Of a DNA stretch of 64,000 nt, positions 36,437 to 49,207 are shown in pieces. Under the pieces are notes generated by a model. The model saw only the letters and a program-made list of their open reading frames with translations. It was not told where the DNA came from and ran no database searches. This DNA comes from Megaleporinus macrocephalus (taxonomy: Eukaryota > Chordata > Actinopteri > Characiformes > Anostomidae). The translations under genes and the position numbers were made by a program. Position 1 is the stretch's first letter. Each line of letters opens with the position of its first letter. The stretch is from positions 36,046,162 to 36,110,161 of the forward strand of contig CM038704.1 in assembly GCA_021613375.1 (NCBI GenBank), given 5' to 3'.

Positions 36437-38998
36437 GAGAAGTGAAAAAGGCGGCTGAGTTTAAGGCGAGTGTTAAAATAAAGCCTTCGTCCATCTGTGG
36501 CAAACCAGAGCTTCTGCATGCCTGACAAACACAACACATAAGCCCACACAAACAGCCCAACGAGGAGCAGAAGCTATACGCTAAACCCCCAAAACACTGG
36601 AAACAACGACTGAGCATTAGGAGCTGCACGACTATTACATTAGTTACGAGTCATTCACAGCGGTTGCCTAGTCACCATTACAATATAAAAAACTGACACT
36701 GGTCTGGATATGGGCGTGACCAGGACTGCCCCTAAAAGTCGATCAGTTGAATCATCAGTTGGAGGTCAGTTAGTCAACTGAGATTCGAGAGTCGAGCATT
36801 ACAGTAACAGCATAAAGTGGAAAAAGGGTTAACAAAGATGTACAGAGATCACATTTCAGTAAGGAATTATACATATATATTATAAATATGCAAACAGCTG
36901 ATCCGCTCAAATCTCAAATCACAAGTGCTTTATTTGTTTATGGTTCATTTATGTTTAAAGAGAAATACAGTAACCTACTCTGTCCATCCTGAAGTTTCAG
37001 CCTCATTATTTCACAAATCTGTGTAGTAAAAATTTAAATAGCCCACAATTCAAATCTTTCACTACATACAGTGTCTCTTTTGTTGATTGTTGATTATTAA
37101 ATGCTCAGCTGAATTCCGATTCGGGTACAGTTCTAGGCATATCTGATTGAATACATCATTTAAACAGACGGCTCTCCAGCGTTGTCGATGTGACGCATAA
37201 ACATTGCATATATGTGTGATTCCTGTCTGTACACAGCTCTGCTGTACATGGCAGTGCATTACACCAGAATCGATGCAGTGCGAGGGGCAGGAACCACTCT
37301 GCAGAGCTTGCTGTTTTCCACAGGACGGGATACAAGCGGACTGCAAGGTGAAAACGCTGTTCATGCAATACAAATGTCTGCGCTGTCCATTCAAAAACTT
37401 TATGATATAAAGAAATCAACTATGAAATCCTGATCTGCTGCTGTGACTGTTGCTGGCTTTTTCATTAACTGATGTACAGCTATATGAAGAGAGAGGTTTA
37501 CAATAATAACTTACTGTGTAGAGTTTGATCATCTTTTTTAAAAGAAATAAAACCACTAAAACCTGTTTATTAGTCGAGATTATATGCGACAGCATCATAG
37601 CAGGTTCTGATGAAACTGCTGGAAAATCTTGCTTGTGTTTACATTAAGTGCCTAACGATGCAGCAGCAATCTACCAGCCGTCCGAACAGTAGTTTACAAT
37701 AGGTAGGTCTACAGTTATTTCAAATATCATATTGGGACAACATCTGTTCTGCTTTGGAGTGTCTGCATTTTGTTTTAGACCAAAATAATAATAATAATAA
37801 TAATAAAAATTAACCAATACAAACTTCGGTTCCTGTGCTAAGAGATTTACTAAGAAGTTCCACTACAAGCTACAATGTAAAAGTACAAAAATAACTTACA
37901 AAGGTATCAGGACAAAATACTAATTCATTACTTTAAGTAGTATTATGGCCTGATACTTTTGTACTTTTACCTAAGATGCTGTAAAATATGTCAGTATTTT
38001 ACCCAAGTATCAATACTTTTACTTGAGTAATGATTAAGGCCACTCTATCTCCGGTCTAACTCTATGTGACCCCGACAGCAGGGAACAATATATGTTTTAT
38101 ATAGAGTCAGTTTCAGCACTGCAAACAGTAAACTAGGGATAGTCCACAGCAATAAATTCCTCTAATAAAGGCCAGAACACTAAGTACTTCACACTGTGGA
38201 GATCTTCCTGCAGCTCCAGCCACACGCAGCAGAATCAAGTCACTAAACTGCGTCCTCAAGTGGCTCGCTTTTAGAAAACGGAGACAAAACTCCATACGCT
38301 AATGTTCAATTAGGCCTGTTACTGTAACAGAATCATCTTTTTTTGGGGGAGCTTGTGCATAATAAAGGCCTACATGGGGGGGCTTTTCTTTGGGGGGCAA
38401 TTTTGTACTTTGTTTTAGCTTTTGTTTCTTTATTTCCACAAAGCATTTACACTCCTGTCCTTTCAGGGCTTTAGAGACAGGGCAGCAGACGCAGAAACAA
38501 ACATCTGAGATGAGGCTTCAGAGAAAATCATTAAGGTGCAGTTTAGTGGAAGTTGTGGTTGTTGTATGAGTATGGGAGTTGTGAATGTTTTGTCCGAGGC
38601 CAGATTCCGGAGGTCCGTATCTCCAAAGGCTGGCAAGGTGAGGAAAGGGCTTGTTGGAAAGGCTACATCATGTTTTGCTGGCCTGTGAAGGCTTTATCAT
38701 AGACTTGTTGTAACGCATCTTCTCCTGTGGTTTTATTCATGACATCACCAGCAATTAGTCAACTCATCTGTCAACTTCACACAAGCCCAGCAAACCCTCT
38801 GTTCAACCAGCACAGCCCATCAGTCAGGTGTGTAGAACATATTAATGTAGAGGTAATAATGTAGGATATCAGGTCACCAAGCATGGTCAGAAGTTCAATT
38901 ATGCTAACACTGGATTCTTGCTTGCTTGCTTGCTTTTTCAGTGAGTGAGCATGTACTATCACCGGGGGCTTCTATAGAGATAATTCAGAATGTTCTAC

Positions 38999-39100
38999 CT
39001 GTAGGACAATAGGAAGTTGCTCCGGTGGATTCCTGTTCTCCACCCCCATGGTCAGCCACACCTGGAACGCTGTAAGCTGCTCAGCAAAGAATGGACTGTG
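38999..39100 (-). CDS. rptor: rptor exon w4: solenoid segment
   Basis: The 102-bp exon encodes 34 residues, [20 protein letters not shown] then [14 protein letters not shown], identical to human H405 to Q438 as I recall it. The acceptor is TTGTCTCTGCAG, the donor CAG|GTAGAA. It is phase 0 at both ends and opens the series of seven symmetric exons w4-w10. The telomere-like array begins only about 25-50 bp upstream of its acceptor in the transcript. Confidence 0.98.
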
Positions 39101-39119
39101 CTGCAGAGACAACACAAAA

Positions 39120-39810
39120 ACATATGTTTGTACATAATGTACCCAACCATAATCCTAACCCTGACCCTAAACCTAGCCCTAACCTAACCCTAACCCCACT
39201 ATTTCCCTAACCTTAACCATTCGTTACCCAGACCCTAACATAATCCTATGCTTACCCATCACTATTTTACACTAAATCTACCTTACCTTAAATCTACCAT
39301 AACCATACCCATTCCTTACCCTAACTATACCATAACTCTAACCTTACCCTTAATATATTATAACCATAACCTTCCCCTAATTCTACCATAACCCTAACCT
39401 TACCCTTACCCTAACTGTACCATAACCCTAATCTTACCCTAAATAACCCTAACCTTACCCATCGCTTACCCTGTCTCTACCATAACCCTAACCTTACCCT
39501 TAATCTATTATAACCATAACCTTCCCCTAAATCTAGCCTAACCTTACCCATCCATTATCCTGTCTCTACCATAACCCTAAACCTATCATAACCCTAATCG
39601 TAACCTTACCCTGAACCTACCATGACCCTAACCGAAACATAACCCTAAAGTTACCAATCCCTAGCTCTACCATAATCCTAACATTACCTAATCCTGAGCC
39701 TACTACAATACTAACCATAACTATACCCTGAACCAAACATAGCATTACCCTAACCCCACCATAACCCTAACCCTACATATCCCTAACACTACCATAACCC
39801 TAAATATCAT
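39120..39810. repeat. Telomere-like CCCTAA variant array (degenerate)
   Basis: The plus strand is a nearly continuous series of CCCTAAC, CCATAAC, CCTTACC and CCTAAAC hexa/heptamers over about 690 bp. Many units match the vertebrate telomeric repeat (TTAGGG on the minus strand) exactly, others are one-base variants such as CCATAA. Longer periods of 50-70 bp are also visible (ACCATAACCCTAACCTTACC recurs). It may be a degraded interstitial telomeric site or a minisatellite that evolved from a similar motif. Confidence 0.8.
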
Positions 39811-39844
39811 GATTCACAGTATATGACCTGGTCTTCACAAAGTA

Positions 39845-39847
<3 letters not shown>

Positions 39848-39938
<91 letters not shown>

Positions 39939-40009
39939 AAAAGAAAGAGAGAGAGGAGAGAGAGAGAGAAGAAAGAGAGAGAGAGAGAGAGAGAAGAAAG
40001 AGGAGAGAG

Positions 40010-40058
<49 letters not shown>

Positions 40059-40094
40059 AAAAGAAAGAGAGAGAGAGAGGAGAGAGAGAGAGAG

Positions 40095-40143
<49 letters not shown>

Positions 40144-40245
40144 AAGAGAGAGAGAGAGAGAGAAGAAAGAGGAGAGAGAGAGGAGAGAGAGAGAGAGAGA
40201 GAGAGAAGAAAAAGAAAGAGAGAGAGAGAGGAGAGAGAGAGAGAG

Positions 40246-40285
<40 letters not shown>
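39848..40285. repeat. GA-rich microsatellite, about 440 bp
   Basis: It starts with about 80 bp of perfect GA, followed by GA blocks separated by AGAAAGA, GAGGAGA and AGAAAAAG interruptions that themselves recur in the same order (near 39930, 40050 and 40205), so a block of about 140 bp has been duplicated. It ends in a G run at 40286-40296. Confidence 0.97.
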
Positions 40286-40287
<2 letters not shown>

Positions 40288-40429
40288 GGGGGGGGGTAAT
40301 TAGGATGAATAACTGCAGGTTCAGGTGTGATTTGAATGATACAGTAAGATCAGCCCAGATAATATTGATCCAATCTCAGTTACATAAAGTCTTACATAAC
40401 TATCTTACTGAACACGACGCCTCACCATA

Positions 40430-41316
40430 TCAACCCTACCTCTCTCTCACTCTCTCCCTTCTTCCTACCTCCCTCACCATTTCTCTCTCTCTCCTCCCTC
40501 ACCATTTCTCTCTCTCCTCCCTCACCATTTCTCTCTCTCCTCCCTCACCATTGCGCTCTCTTTTTTCTCCCTTACTATTTCTCTTTCTCATCCCTGTCAT
40601 CTCATCAGTCTCGCTTTGCGTCTCTCTTACCTTTTCCTCTTCCACTCATCTTTCTCTTGCTCTGTTCTCCCTCCCTCCTTTTCTTTTAATATCTTATCCC
40701 TCTTTCATCTTTTCTTTTTTGCTTCCCTCTCAATTTTTTTCCTTCTCTCCTCTCACCTTTTAATTCTTTCTTTCCTCTCACCTATTCTCCTCCTCTCTTC
40801 TCTCTCACATTTTCTTTCTCACATGTCTCATCTCTTTTTTCTCTCTTTCCTTTCTCCATCTAACTCACTATTTTCTCTTTCTCTCAATCCCCTTGTTTTT
40901 TTATCCCTCAGTCTCTCCCCCTGTGTAAAGCATTCTCCCTCTTTCTCTTGTTTGATTTCTTTTGTTTCCTCTGTCCTTCTTTCAACCTTTCATGCTACCT
41001 CACTCGCTCGCTCTCTCTTACACTCACTCAGACAGTGTCACTTCATAAGAAATTCTCTCTCGCCTGCTTCCTTCCCGTTTTATCCTTTTTCTGTTATCTT
41101 ATGCTTTTATCTGTCATCCTTCTCTCTCTTGCTTTCTATTTCTCTCACATTCTCTCTCCCCCTCTCTTTCACTTTCACCCCACTCACTTTCTGGGACTCT
41201 CTCACTTTTTTGTCCCCACCTCCTCTCTCACTTTCTCTCTCTCCCTCCTATCTCCCCCTTCTTTCACACTTTCTCTTTCCCCCTTCTCTCTTTCACTTTC
41301 TCTCTCTTTTTCAATG
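40430..41316. repeat. Pyrimidine-rich (CT) tract, about 890 bp
   Basis: A long C/T-rich region on the plus strand with CTCTCTC blocks, TCCCTCACCATTTCTCTC repeated four times near 40480-40555, and few purines. Plus-strand frames of up to 233 codons reading Ser-Leu-Phe-rich text are a composition artefact. It follows the purine tract and is of opposite strand polarity. Confidence 0.95.
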
Positions 41317-41664
41317 ACTGAAAAGGGAGCATGTAAAGAGACAGGGGAAACAGAGGAAATGACAAAAAGACAAAGAACAGAAAAAGAGAGAATAGGATAG
41401 GAAAGAGGAAGAATGATGAGAGATAGTATGAAAGAGTTTGATGGTGAGAGAATCCACATTTTTTCAAGACACTGCGTTGTGTGTGTGAGAGAGAAAGAGA
41501 GCAAGAGAGGAGAGAGGAGAGGGGGGGGGGTCTGACACCTTTGACCACCCAACAGTGATCTCACATAAGCTCTTTACTTTCTCTGACTCTGACAATCACA
41601 TACACTTCACCTTTATACCTTAAAAGAAAGATCACATATTCTCACTCTCTCTCTCTGTCTCGCT

Positions 41665-42010
41665 CTATGTATGTATGTATGTATGTAAGTGCATGTATGT
41701 GTTTGTATGTATGTGTGTATGTATGTATGTATGTACGTGTGTATGTATGTGTTTGTATGTATGTGTGTGTATGTATGCGTGTATGTATGTATGTGTATGT
41801 ATGTGTATGTATGTATGTATGTACGTGTGTATGTATGTGTTTGTATGTATGTATGTGTGTGTGTATGTATGCGTGTATGTATGTATGTGTATGTATGTGT
41901 ATGTATGTATGTATGTACATGCATATCAAGCATAAGACAACATGAAACATTTGTTTCTGATGACATTCCACGTTATTTGTGTATGTGTATATGTATGTAT
42001 GTACGTGCAT
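41665..42010. repeat. ATGT/GTGT microsatellite with internal duplication
   Basis: The tract consists of ATGT units interspersed with GTGT and TTTGT. A block including GTACGTGTGTATGTATGTG occurs twice (near 41731 and 41820). A segment with GCATATCAAG and AACATTTGTTTCTGATGAC appears at about 41920-41970 and again at 42005-42057, so flanking unique sequence was duplicated with the repeat. Confidence 0.93.
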
Positions 42011-42529
42011 ATCAAGTGTAGGACAACATAAAACATTTGTTTCTGATGACATTCCACGTGTGTTGTTTTCACTAAAAATGACATTTATTTTTGGAAAATG
42101 TTGTAAAACACAAAAGGTAAGGTTGGGTTTAGGTGTAGTGTTATGTGGCTACAGTAACACAAAACAATCACAAAAATTATTAGAAACCTATGGATGTGCT
42201 CACAGTATAGCATGAGAAACGTGTGTGTGAGACACACTTATTGTTTTATTTCTGTTTATTATCTTATATAGAATGAGATACATTATTACTGAAATTACAC
42301 ATATACACGTACATACTGCATAATACAAAAGTCAGACTATCTATATGTAATAAAAGCATCATATGAATTTGTATATGTTTGTGCCTGTATGTAATAATAA
42401 GTGGAGCTGACAGAAAGAGCAGTGAGTGTAGATGAAAGGTAGGTGTGGGTAATAAAGCAGCAGATGCGTGTATCTATAATAATAACATATGCCATCTTGG
42501 TATATATATGGCCGGTGTCCAATGAAAAC

Positions 42530-42605
42530 ACGTATCTCCAAAATTGCAACTTTACAGGAGAGACCAAAAACAGACTTTACTTTTAATGTAAGTCAATATA
42601 ATGAT
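42530..42605. repeat. Short interspersed repeat family, copy 3
   Basis: Contains ATCTCCAAAATTGCAACTTT, ACAGGAGAGACC and TTTACTTTTAATGTAAGTCA, shared with 29610-29800 and 32935-33035. Confidence 0.6.
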
Positions 42606-43509
42606 GTAAATGACCATTGGCGTGTTCAAATGATGTAGAAAACTCCAAATCGACTAGAATTCTCCACTCACACCGATTCATTTTGCTTTTTACTTCTTTT
42701 TTTTACCCTACATTCAATTATCACCGTCACAGTGTCTACTGAATGAAAGCTTAAAATCCCACAAGCTCGCAGAAGGAAAAAGCAAAAACCTTATCAGTAT
42801 CCACACTCCTACTCCCTGACACTGATCTGAAGGAAACTCTGCCAGGCCGACCAAACGAGAGCTACTAATTACAGAGAGCAACAAACAAAAACTCATTTTC
42901 AGCTCCAAATTAGATATTTCAGGACTCAATTAAGATTCTAATGAGCAATTTATTGCTAACTGTGCGAGGATAAAAGTCAGTTAAACTCTGCGTTCTTCCT
43001 TTCCAGACTGTTGTGACGTACACTTACTAAAGCCACAGGTTGTGGGTTGGAAGACACTGTAAAGCAGCTGATTTGAGTGCTGCTTTAATTATACTATACT
43101 ACACCAAGAATGAAGCTGATCTACGACGAGGTATGAACTAACTCTGGTTTTTATTAGCATAGGCCAACTGATGAAGTTACTAAGGCCAGCTTTTGGTCAG
43201 CCAGCTTTATCTAGCCTAATATATAAAATTAGATCACAGCTGATCCTGGACTAGTCCTTGTCTAACTTTTGCTGTGCATAAGTAGGTTTATATATCAGAT
43301 TTTAAATATAGGCTTAATGTAGTGTTACTTAGCCTCTGACAAGCACAAGCCTTAATTAGATCATTGGCCGATGAAGTCTGATCTTGGGACAGTGAAGCGA
43401 ATGATACTCAACGGCAGTGAATGGTAGCAAATGGTCAGCCAAGGTAGTGAACACATGTAGAAAATGGGCCTAGCCTGATTAAACAAACAAAAAGATAAAA
43501 AGTATTGAA

Positions 43510-44690
43510 AGGACAATCATCTTAAATAGGTGATAGTAATAGAGGAGGGTATGGTAAAGAATGGTAGAGAATGGGAGATTGGTTGAGAAGTGTAGCGAAT
43601 AGTACAGAATGGTTGTGAATAGGACATGATGGTAGGGAATGGGACTAAATGATAGTGAATGGGAAAGAAAATGAGAGAGATTGGAAGAAATGATTGTGAA
43701 GAATAGATAATAGAAGAGAATGTCATAAATGGGATAGAACAGTAGTAAAAGATAGACAATAGTAGAGAAGGATGAGAAGTGTTGTGACTAGTAGAGAAGG
43801 ATGAGAAGAGTTGTGATTGGTAAAGAAGGCTAGAGAAGAAAGAAAGTAGTGAATGGTAGAGAAGGCTGAAGAAAAGTAGTGATTGGTAGAGAACGACGAG
43901 AAGAGTAGTGATCGGTAGAGAAGGCTAGAGAAGAGTAGTGAATGACAGAGAAGGGTAGTGAATGGTAGAGGGGTAGAGAAGAGTAGTGATTGGTAGAGAA
44001 GGCTAGAGAAGAGTAGTGAATGACAGAGAAGGGTAGTGAATGGTAGAGGGGTAGAAAAGAGTAGTGATTGGTAGAGAAGGCTAGAGAAGAGTAGTGAATG
44101 ACAGAGAAGGGTAGTGAATGGTAGAGGGGTAGAGAAGAGTAGTGAACAGTAGAGAAGGCTAGAGAAGAGTAGTGAATGACAGAGAAGGGTAGTGAATGGT
44201 AGAGGGGTAGAGAAGAGTAGTGAACAGTAGAGAAGGGTGGAGAATAGTTGTAAATGATAGAGAAGGGCAGTGAATGGTAGAGAAAGATGAGAAGAGTAGT
44301 GATTGGTAGAGAACGATGAGAAGACTAGTGATTGGTGGAGAAGGATAGAGAAGGGTAGTGAACGGTAGAGAAGAGTAGTGAACGGTAGAGAAGAGTAGTG
44401 AACGGTAGAGAAGAGTAGTGAATGGTAGAGAAAGGTAGTAACTGGTTAAGAACAGTGGAGAGTGGCAGTGACTGGTAGAGAATGGTACTGAACTGTAGTA
44501 AACAGTTAAGGAAAGTAGAGAATGATAGTGAATGGTAGTGACTGGTAGGGAATGGTAAAGAATGGCAGTAAATAGAAGAATGGAAGAAGATGGTATGTAG
44601 AAAGGGGTAAAGAATGGTAGAGAAAAGTAGACAGTGGTAGTAAATATAGCATTGAATAGTTAGAAACAGTGGATAAGGGTAGTGAACGCT
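43510..44690. repeat. Minisatellite of about 19-20 bp units with a 78-bp higher-order block
   Basis: The basic word is TAGTGAATGGTAGAGAAG and relatives. Between about 43915 and 44225 four units are grouped into a 78-bp block (TAGTGATTGG, GAAGGCTAGAG, TAGTGAATGAC, GTAGAGGGG) repeated four times with few changes. Outside this core the words drift. The high end is about 110 bp from exon w3, just after its donor in the transcript. Confidence 0.93.
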
Positions 44691-44800
44691 GGTGACAGCT
44701 GAACAGTAGGTAATGTGTCAGGGATTATTTACTAAATGATCAAATGAATTGATCAGCGGAATGAGTGAACGAATGGAAGCGAATAAATGTTGCTGCTCAC

Positions 44801-44876
44801 CCTGAAGGCTGTTCCCTCCTCTATGATGGTGGGCAGCTGAGACAGACAGATATCCACAGCAAGATCCCACGCCTGC
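44801..44876 (-). CDS. rptor: rptor exon w3: start of the armadillo/HEAT solenoid
   Basis: The 76-bp exon completes the Trp codon of w2 and encodes 25 residues, QAWDLAVDICLSQLPTIIEE then GTAFR, identical to human Q380 to R404 as I recall it. The acceptor is GCTGGTTGCAG, chosen because G-CAG-GCG restores the frame; the CAGGCAGG context offers a second AG four bases on that would break it. The donor is AGG|GTGAGC. It ends in phase 0. Confidence 0.97.
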
Positions 44877-47739
44877 CTGCAACCAGCAAAAACACACAAA
44901 CACACATATTTAATATTCCAGTAAACACACATTTTATTCAGGGACTCTACATGGATTGAGGCCAGTGTGCAAAACTAAACAAGCAAACGTCAAGCATCAA
45001 AGATGTCATGGCTGACTGAAGAGGGAATCGAAGGGGGGAAGCTGAGAATTACATTTTTGGATCAACTGTCAGTTTAAAAAGCTCACTATGAAGAAGCTCC
45101 CTTGATAGTGAGACAAAGCCAACACTTCACAGCCTACACAAAGGAAACACACAATGGTTGCTGGTTCCGCCTCAGAGGACAGCGTCGCTTTGATCATCGC
45201 CTCAACTCCACTCCGGAGGCCATATTTAATTCATAACGTTATGTAACAGAGTGCACTTCCTGTGCTGGACCATGTGGCTGCTAAAAGGCTAAACGGTCAG
45301 CATGTTCTCCCAGCTGCCTGCGAGGATCTGCTGGCTTAATGGCTAAACAAGCAAGGGAAGCTTAAAACAAATAGAAGCTACATAGCTAGCTCAACAGCAA
45401 AATTTTAGATATGGTGCCGCTATGGTTTACAGCACATCCATTGAAACCCAGAGACATGCTTTACTTTCAAGTCTCCCTTAAATGGGAGGAATTCCACCCA
45501 GAAAATGATACTTTCATTAAGATAATGAAAAAAAGAGTCATAACAATGGACCAATGGTGATTTAAGGTCACTACAACATTACTTTGTATTCGCTGAATTT
45601 AACTTATTGGAGAAAAAATGCAAAAGCTAAGACACGTTACAAATATGTTTAATTTTTTCACTTATGTTAAACTCATTTGCAAATTTCCCCATGTAGCCAA
45701 TGTTTTGTATACTGACTGCACAATAAAAAAGTTTAAGCACTATCATCACTGACAGCAAGCTTGACCCTAGAGTGATACCACAGCCCTCCACGTCCAGACA
45801 GGGCAACTATCCTTTCTTTCTCATTGGATGGGTAGGATGGTCGGCCAATACAAAGTACTAACCAAGTACTAATACTAACTAATACTACCAAGTACTGATA
45901 CTAACTCTAACCTAACTAGCTTATAAATTCTGATATTTGTACAGTCCCACTAGTTTATTTTGGTAGAACATTTTCTGTCTCATTAGAACCACATTTAACA
46001 AACTAATTCAATATAAACAATATTTATTTTGTAAAACAGCTCAAACAGAACCGAACAGTATGTGGATAAACCCATAGTGAGCACCCAGCAGCTTATCTGG
46101 CAGCAGAAATAGAGCTGAATGTCATTTCACACCCGTGTTTATTGAGTTGTATGTTCGCGTATGTGGATCTCGTTATCTCGTGTTGCATTTAAAGCGTGCA
46201 GAAGTTTAATAAATAAACACCGTCATTCACCCTGTCAGCAGCAGAGGCTGAGCTGCAGATTACTCGGCTTGTTTAAGGCGATGGGCTGTGAGATCCTGAA
46301 GTTGAGTGATATAGTTGACCAACGGAGTGCGCAGCAGAGAGCAGGGCTGGTGGAGACAGAGGTCCATCAAGCTGACTGCTAAGCTAGATAAACAATAAAT
46401 CAAGGCTGAAGACTATGATCTGGGGGTTCCTTTTGCTCCTTTAATAAGAATCTGATCTAACATTAACTCTGACTGTAAGTGCTACACAGCAATAGATGTG
46501 ATATTACTGTAAGAAGCAGCTCAGATATTCAGGTATGCAGCTCAGATAGTGGAGTATGCAGATCCCGTTAGCGTGTACGGGGCTTTCCCCAAAATACTGG
46601 CATCCTACTAGCTACTATTACTAGTGCACATCAGAAACTGCTTCATAAATATCAGCGTCCCTATCGACGATACTGCTACTGCATTTAATTACCACTATCA
46701 GTGCTCATAACAGTACAACCTCAATTTAGACATGACTAAGAACCAATTCATACATGCTGTGAGCAACGGGAAACTTAAAAACAGCCATTCTTCAGATTCT
46801 TTATTGTTATTTTAAATTAATTACATTGATTATTTGTTATCAAACAAAAAACTTGATAAAGAATCTATGCTGCAGACAGATTTCCCAGCTTGTGTACCAG
46901 GCTTGTCTCGCCCAGTGGGAAGTTTAAATACTGTTGGGGGTAAAAGGTTGCACCTACTCTTTTATAAATAATGTTTTTACTGAGCGACAGGTCTGACTGT
47001 TTGTCCGTCTGATAACAGTTATGACTGTATCACTTTCTTGCTGCCACATGGCTCGTGCTGGGCAAAGGTAGCATGTGTAAATCAGGTGTAACTATTTAGT
47101 TTATTAAAAATAATAATAATAAAAAAACTTACGCTGTACCAAACTTTCAAACGGACTAGGTGTTGTGCTGCATGATGCACTGAACTGTTTCCTAAATACC
47201 TTAACTGATTAAATTAACACCCTGAAAAACAAATACACAGCCTTTTCTCGAACCATTACTTGATTTCCTGCAAACATGCTGAAACAATTACATAATTAGT
47301 TTTATACCTACTCTAGCAGCTCCTCTGGCATCCCTATCGATCATCTAAAGAGGTGAACTTTACAGAGACTAGCGAGGGTATAAACACCACCACTCAAAAG
47401 TAAATACAAGAATATGCAAATTTATGAATCAGAGCATGCGTCATCCAAACATCATCCAAACAATCCCAGAGAGTTGTTTACTGTCCTGGCTCCGATTCAC
47501 CAGAACGCATCAAAACAAAAGCTGTGAGAAAGCAACACCTAGCGAATCACTTCACTGCCAGCTGCCAGTCATGGCACAGTAGGAGTTCTCCATGTCGGAG
47601 AGCAGGCAGAAGTTTCTAGAAGGCCTTATAATGTTAGCGCTTTAAAAGAATAACATTAAAGCAAGTTACATTTCATTACAGCCTTTCAGATCATTTCAAA
47701 CTTCAGTCTGACGTCTTCTACTGAACTACACTGTTCAGT

Positions 47740-48225
47740 TCTCTTAAAAAGTCACATGGTTCAGAAACGCTCTGTGCTGGAGAAACTTACAGTCAGAACA
47801 GTTCACAGTGGTGGTGATAGGAACCAGGCGTCAAACTCTAAGAGCTCCCTCAGAGAAAGCTATTACATAAAATAGCTATGGATATGCTGCTTGATGTCTG
47901 AGATGCTTTAGTTGCTTAGTTTTAAAAAAGACTTTGGCCTTAAAATCTGTTCATGGTGTGTGTAGTGAAGTACAATCTCTAGTTACTAGTTTCAGAGTTA
48001 TCACTAGACACATGTAGGTGTACTGATAGTTTCGATAGTAAATAAAAGATCTATATTTGTGTTGTAGACATGGTGACCACTGGTTCCAATCACCACCACT
48101 GTAAAGAACATCTGGAGCATTTCACACCAAACCACTCTGTTCACACCTCAAACACCAAAACATGCAGAAATAATAATAAATAAAAAAAAACTATGGGTGG
48201 AAATCCCATTTCCTTTAAATGTCAA
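47740..48225. mobile_element. Palindromic MITE, copy 2
   Basis: Shares AAGAGCTCCCTCAGA, GCTATTACATAAAATAG, TGTGTTGTAGACATGG, ACTGTAAAGAACATCTG and CACACCAAACCACTCTG with copy 1 at 27288-27768. The right end GGTGGAAATCCCATTTCCTT is the inverse of copy 1's left end. The left end is decayed. Confidence 0.6.
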
Positions 48226-48718
48226 TTTGCATAAAACTAATCACATTTCTTTCATATTCATAAACGTGGAACTTCATTTCTTACATTTCACCACTGATGT
48301 ATTCTTGCATTAAAAGTTTTAGTTCACTTTAAAAACCACATTCATGCCTAATGATGAAGAACCCCTTTCAATTTTTCAATTTTATTTACCTGATTTTTTT
48401 TTTTTACGAACAAAATGCTGGTGTCACCATAAATACCTTGCGAATGTTTCATTAGGTGCCTCATGTTTAAAACATTTCAGTTCCACTTCATCTTAATTTA
48501 AAGTTGGATGTTAAAGTATCACTTTAATGTGCTTCGGTGGTCCTGAGCGTCAGCACAGTCACAGTAAAAGGCGCAGCGCTGCACTCAGCAAAACTAAAGA
48601 ATCAAACTGCTGCAGACCATCAGGGCACCAACGCTGCTTTTCCATTTATTAGTTACCAGCTTATTTACTGGCTTACATTTTCCCTCCCAGCAGTGAGCGC
48701 TCTTTCTTTAAACTCAAT

Positions 48719-48920
48719 CTCATTGTCTCTCTCTCTCTCTCTCTCTCCTCTCATTCTCTCTCTCTCTCTCTCTCTCATTGTCTGTCTCTCTCTCTCTCTC
48801 TCTCCTCTCATTGTCTCTCTCTCTCTCTCTCTTCTCTCATTGTCTCTCTCTCTCTCGACTCTCTCCCATTGTCTTTCTCTCGACTCTCTCTCATTGTCTC
48901 TCTCTCTCTCTCGTCCCACT
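48719..48920. repeat. CT-rich microsatellite with CATTGT interruptions
   Basis: Blocks of CTCTCTCT are separated by CTCATTGT at intervals of 30-50 bp, giving a weak higher-order period. Confidence 0.95.
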
Positions 48921-49207
48921 GTTTTTTTCTGGTCTCTCCCAGCACAGCAATCACTAATGACCATGCATAAATATTAAACACACAATGGAGCCATTACAAT
49001 AACAATGGTTGGTCACATTTTCGGACCGTCATCTGTCGCTGTCTCTCTTCCCCCGATTACTCGTTTAGCTCTAACCGTTCTTTGGCATTCTCTTCCTCAG
49101 GAAACAAAATAGTTTGGCCAAAATTATGTGATCTACTCAGCTCACATTTGTTTACTCAGCTCAAGGTTGTTTACAAGCAGTGGAAGCTTATACAACACCT
49201 TATCACA

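Larger units (their letters stand above)
39101..44800 (-). other. rptor: rptor intron w3-w4 (5.7 kb)
   Basis: It is mostly tandem repeats: a CCCTAA-like array, a GA tract, a CT-rich tract, a GTAT tract and the 78-bp higher-order array, all listed separately. The remaining 42060-43500 is ordinary intronic sequence with one copy of the ACTTTTAATGTAAG family at 42530-42600; 42660-43060 looks unique. There is no gene. Confidence 0.85.

Noticed and set aside
39823..41564. Arg-Glu-rich and Ser-Leu-Phe-rich frames of 120-233 codons
   Set aside because: They are translations of GA and CT low-complexity tracts.
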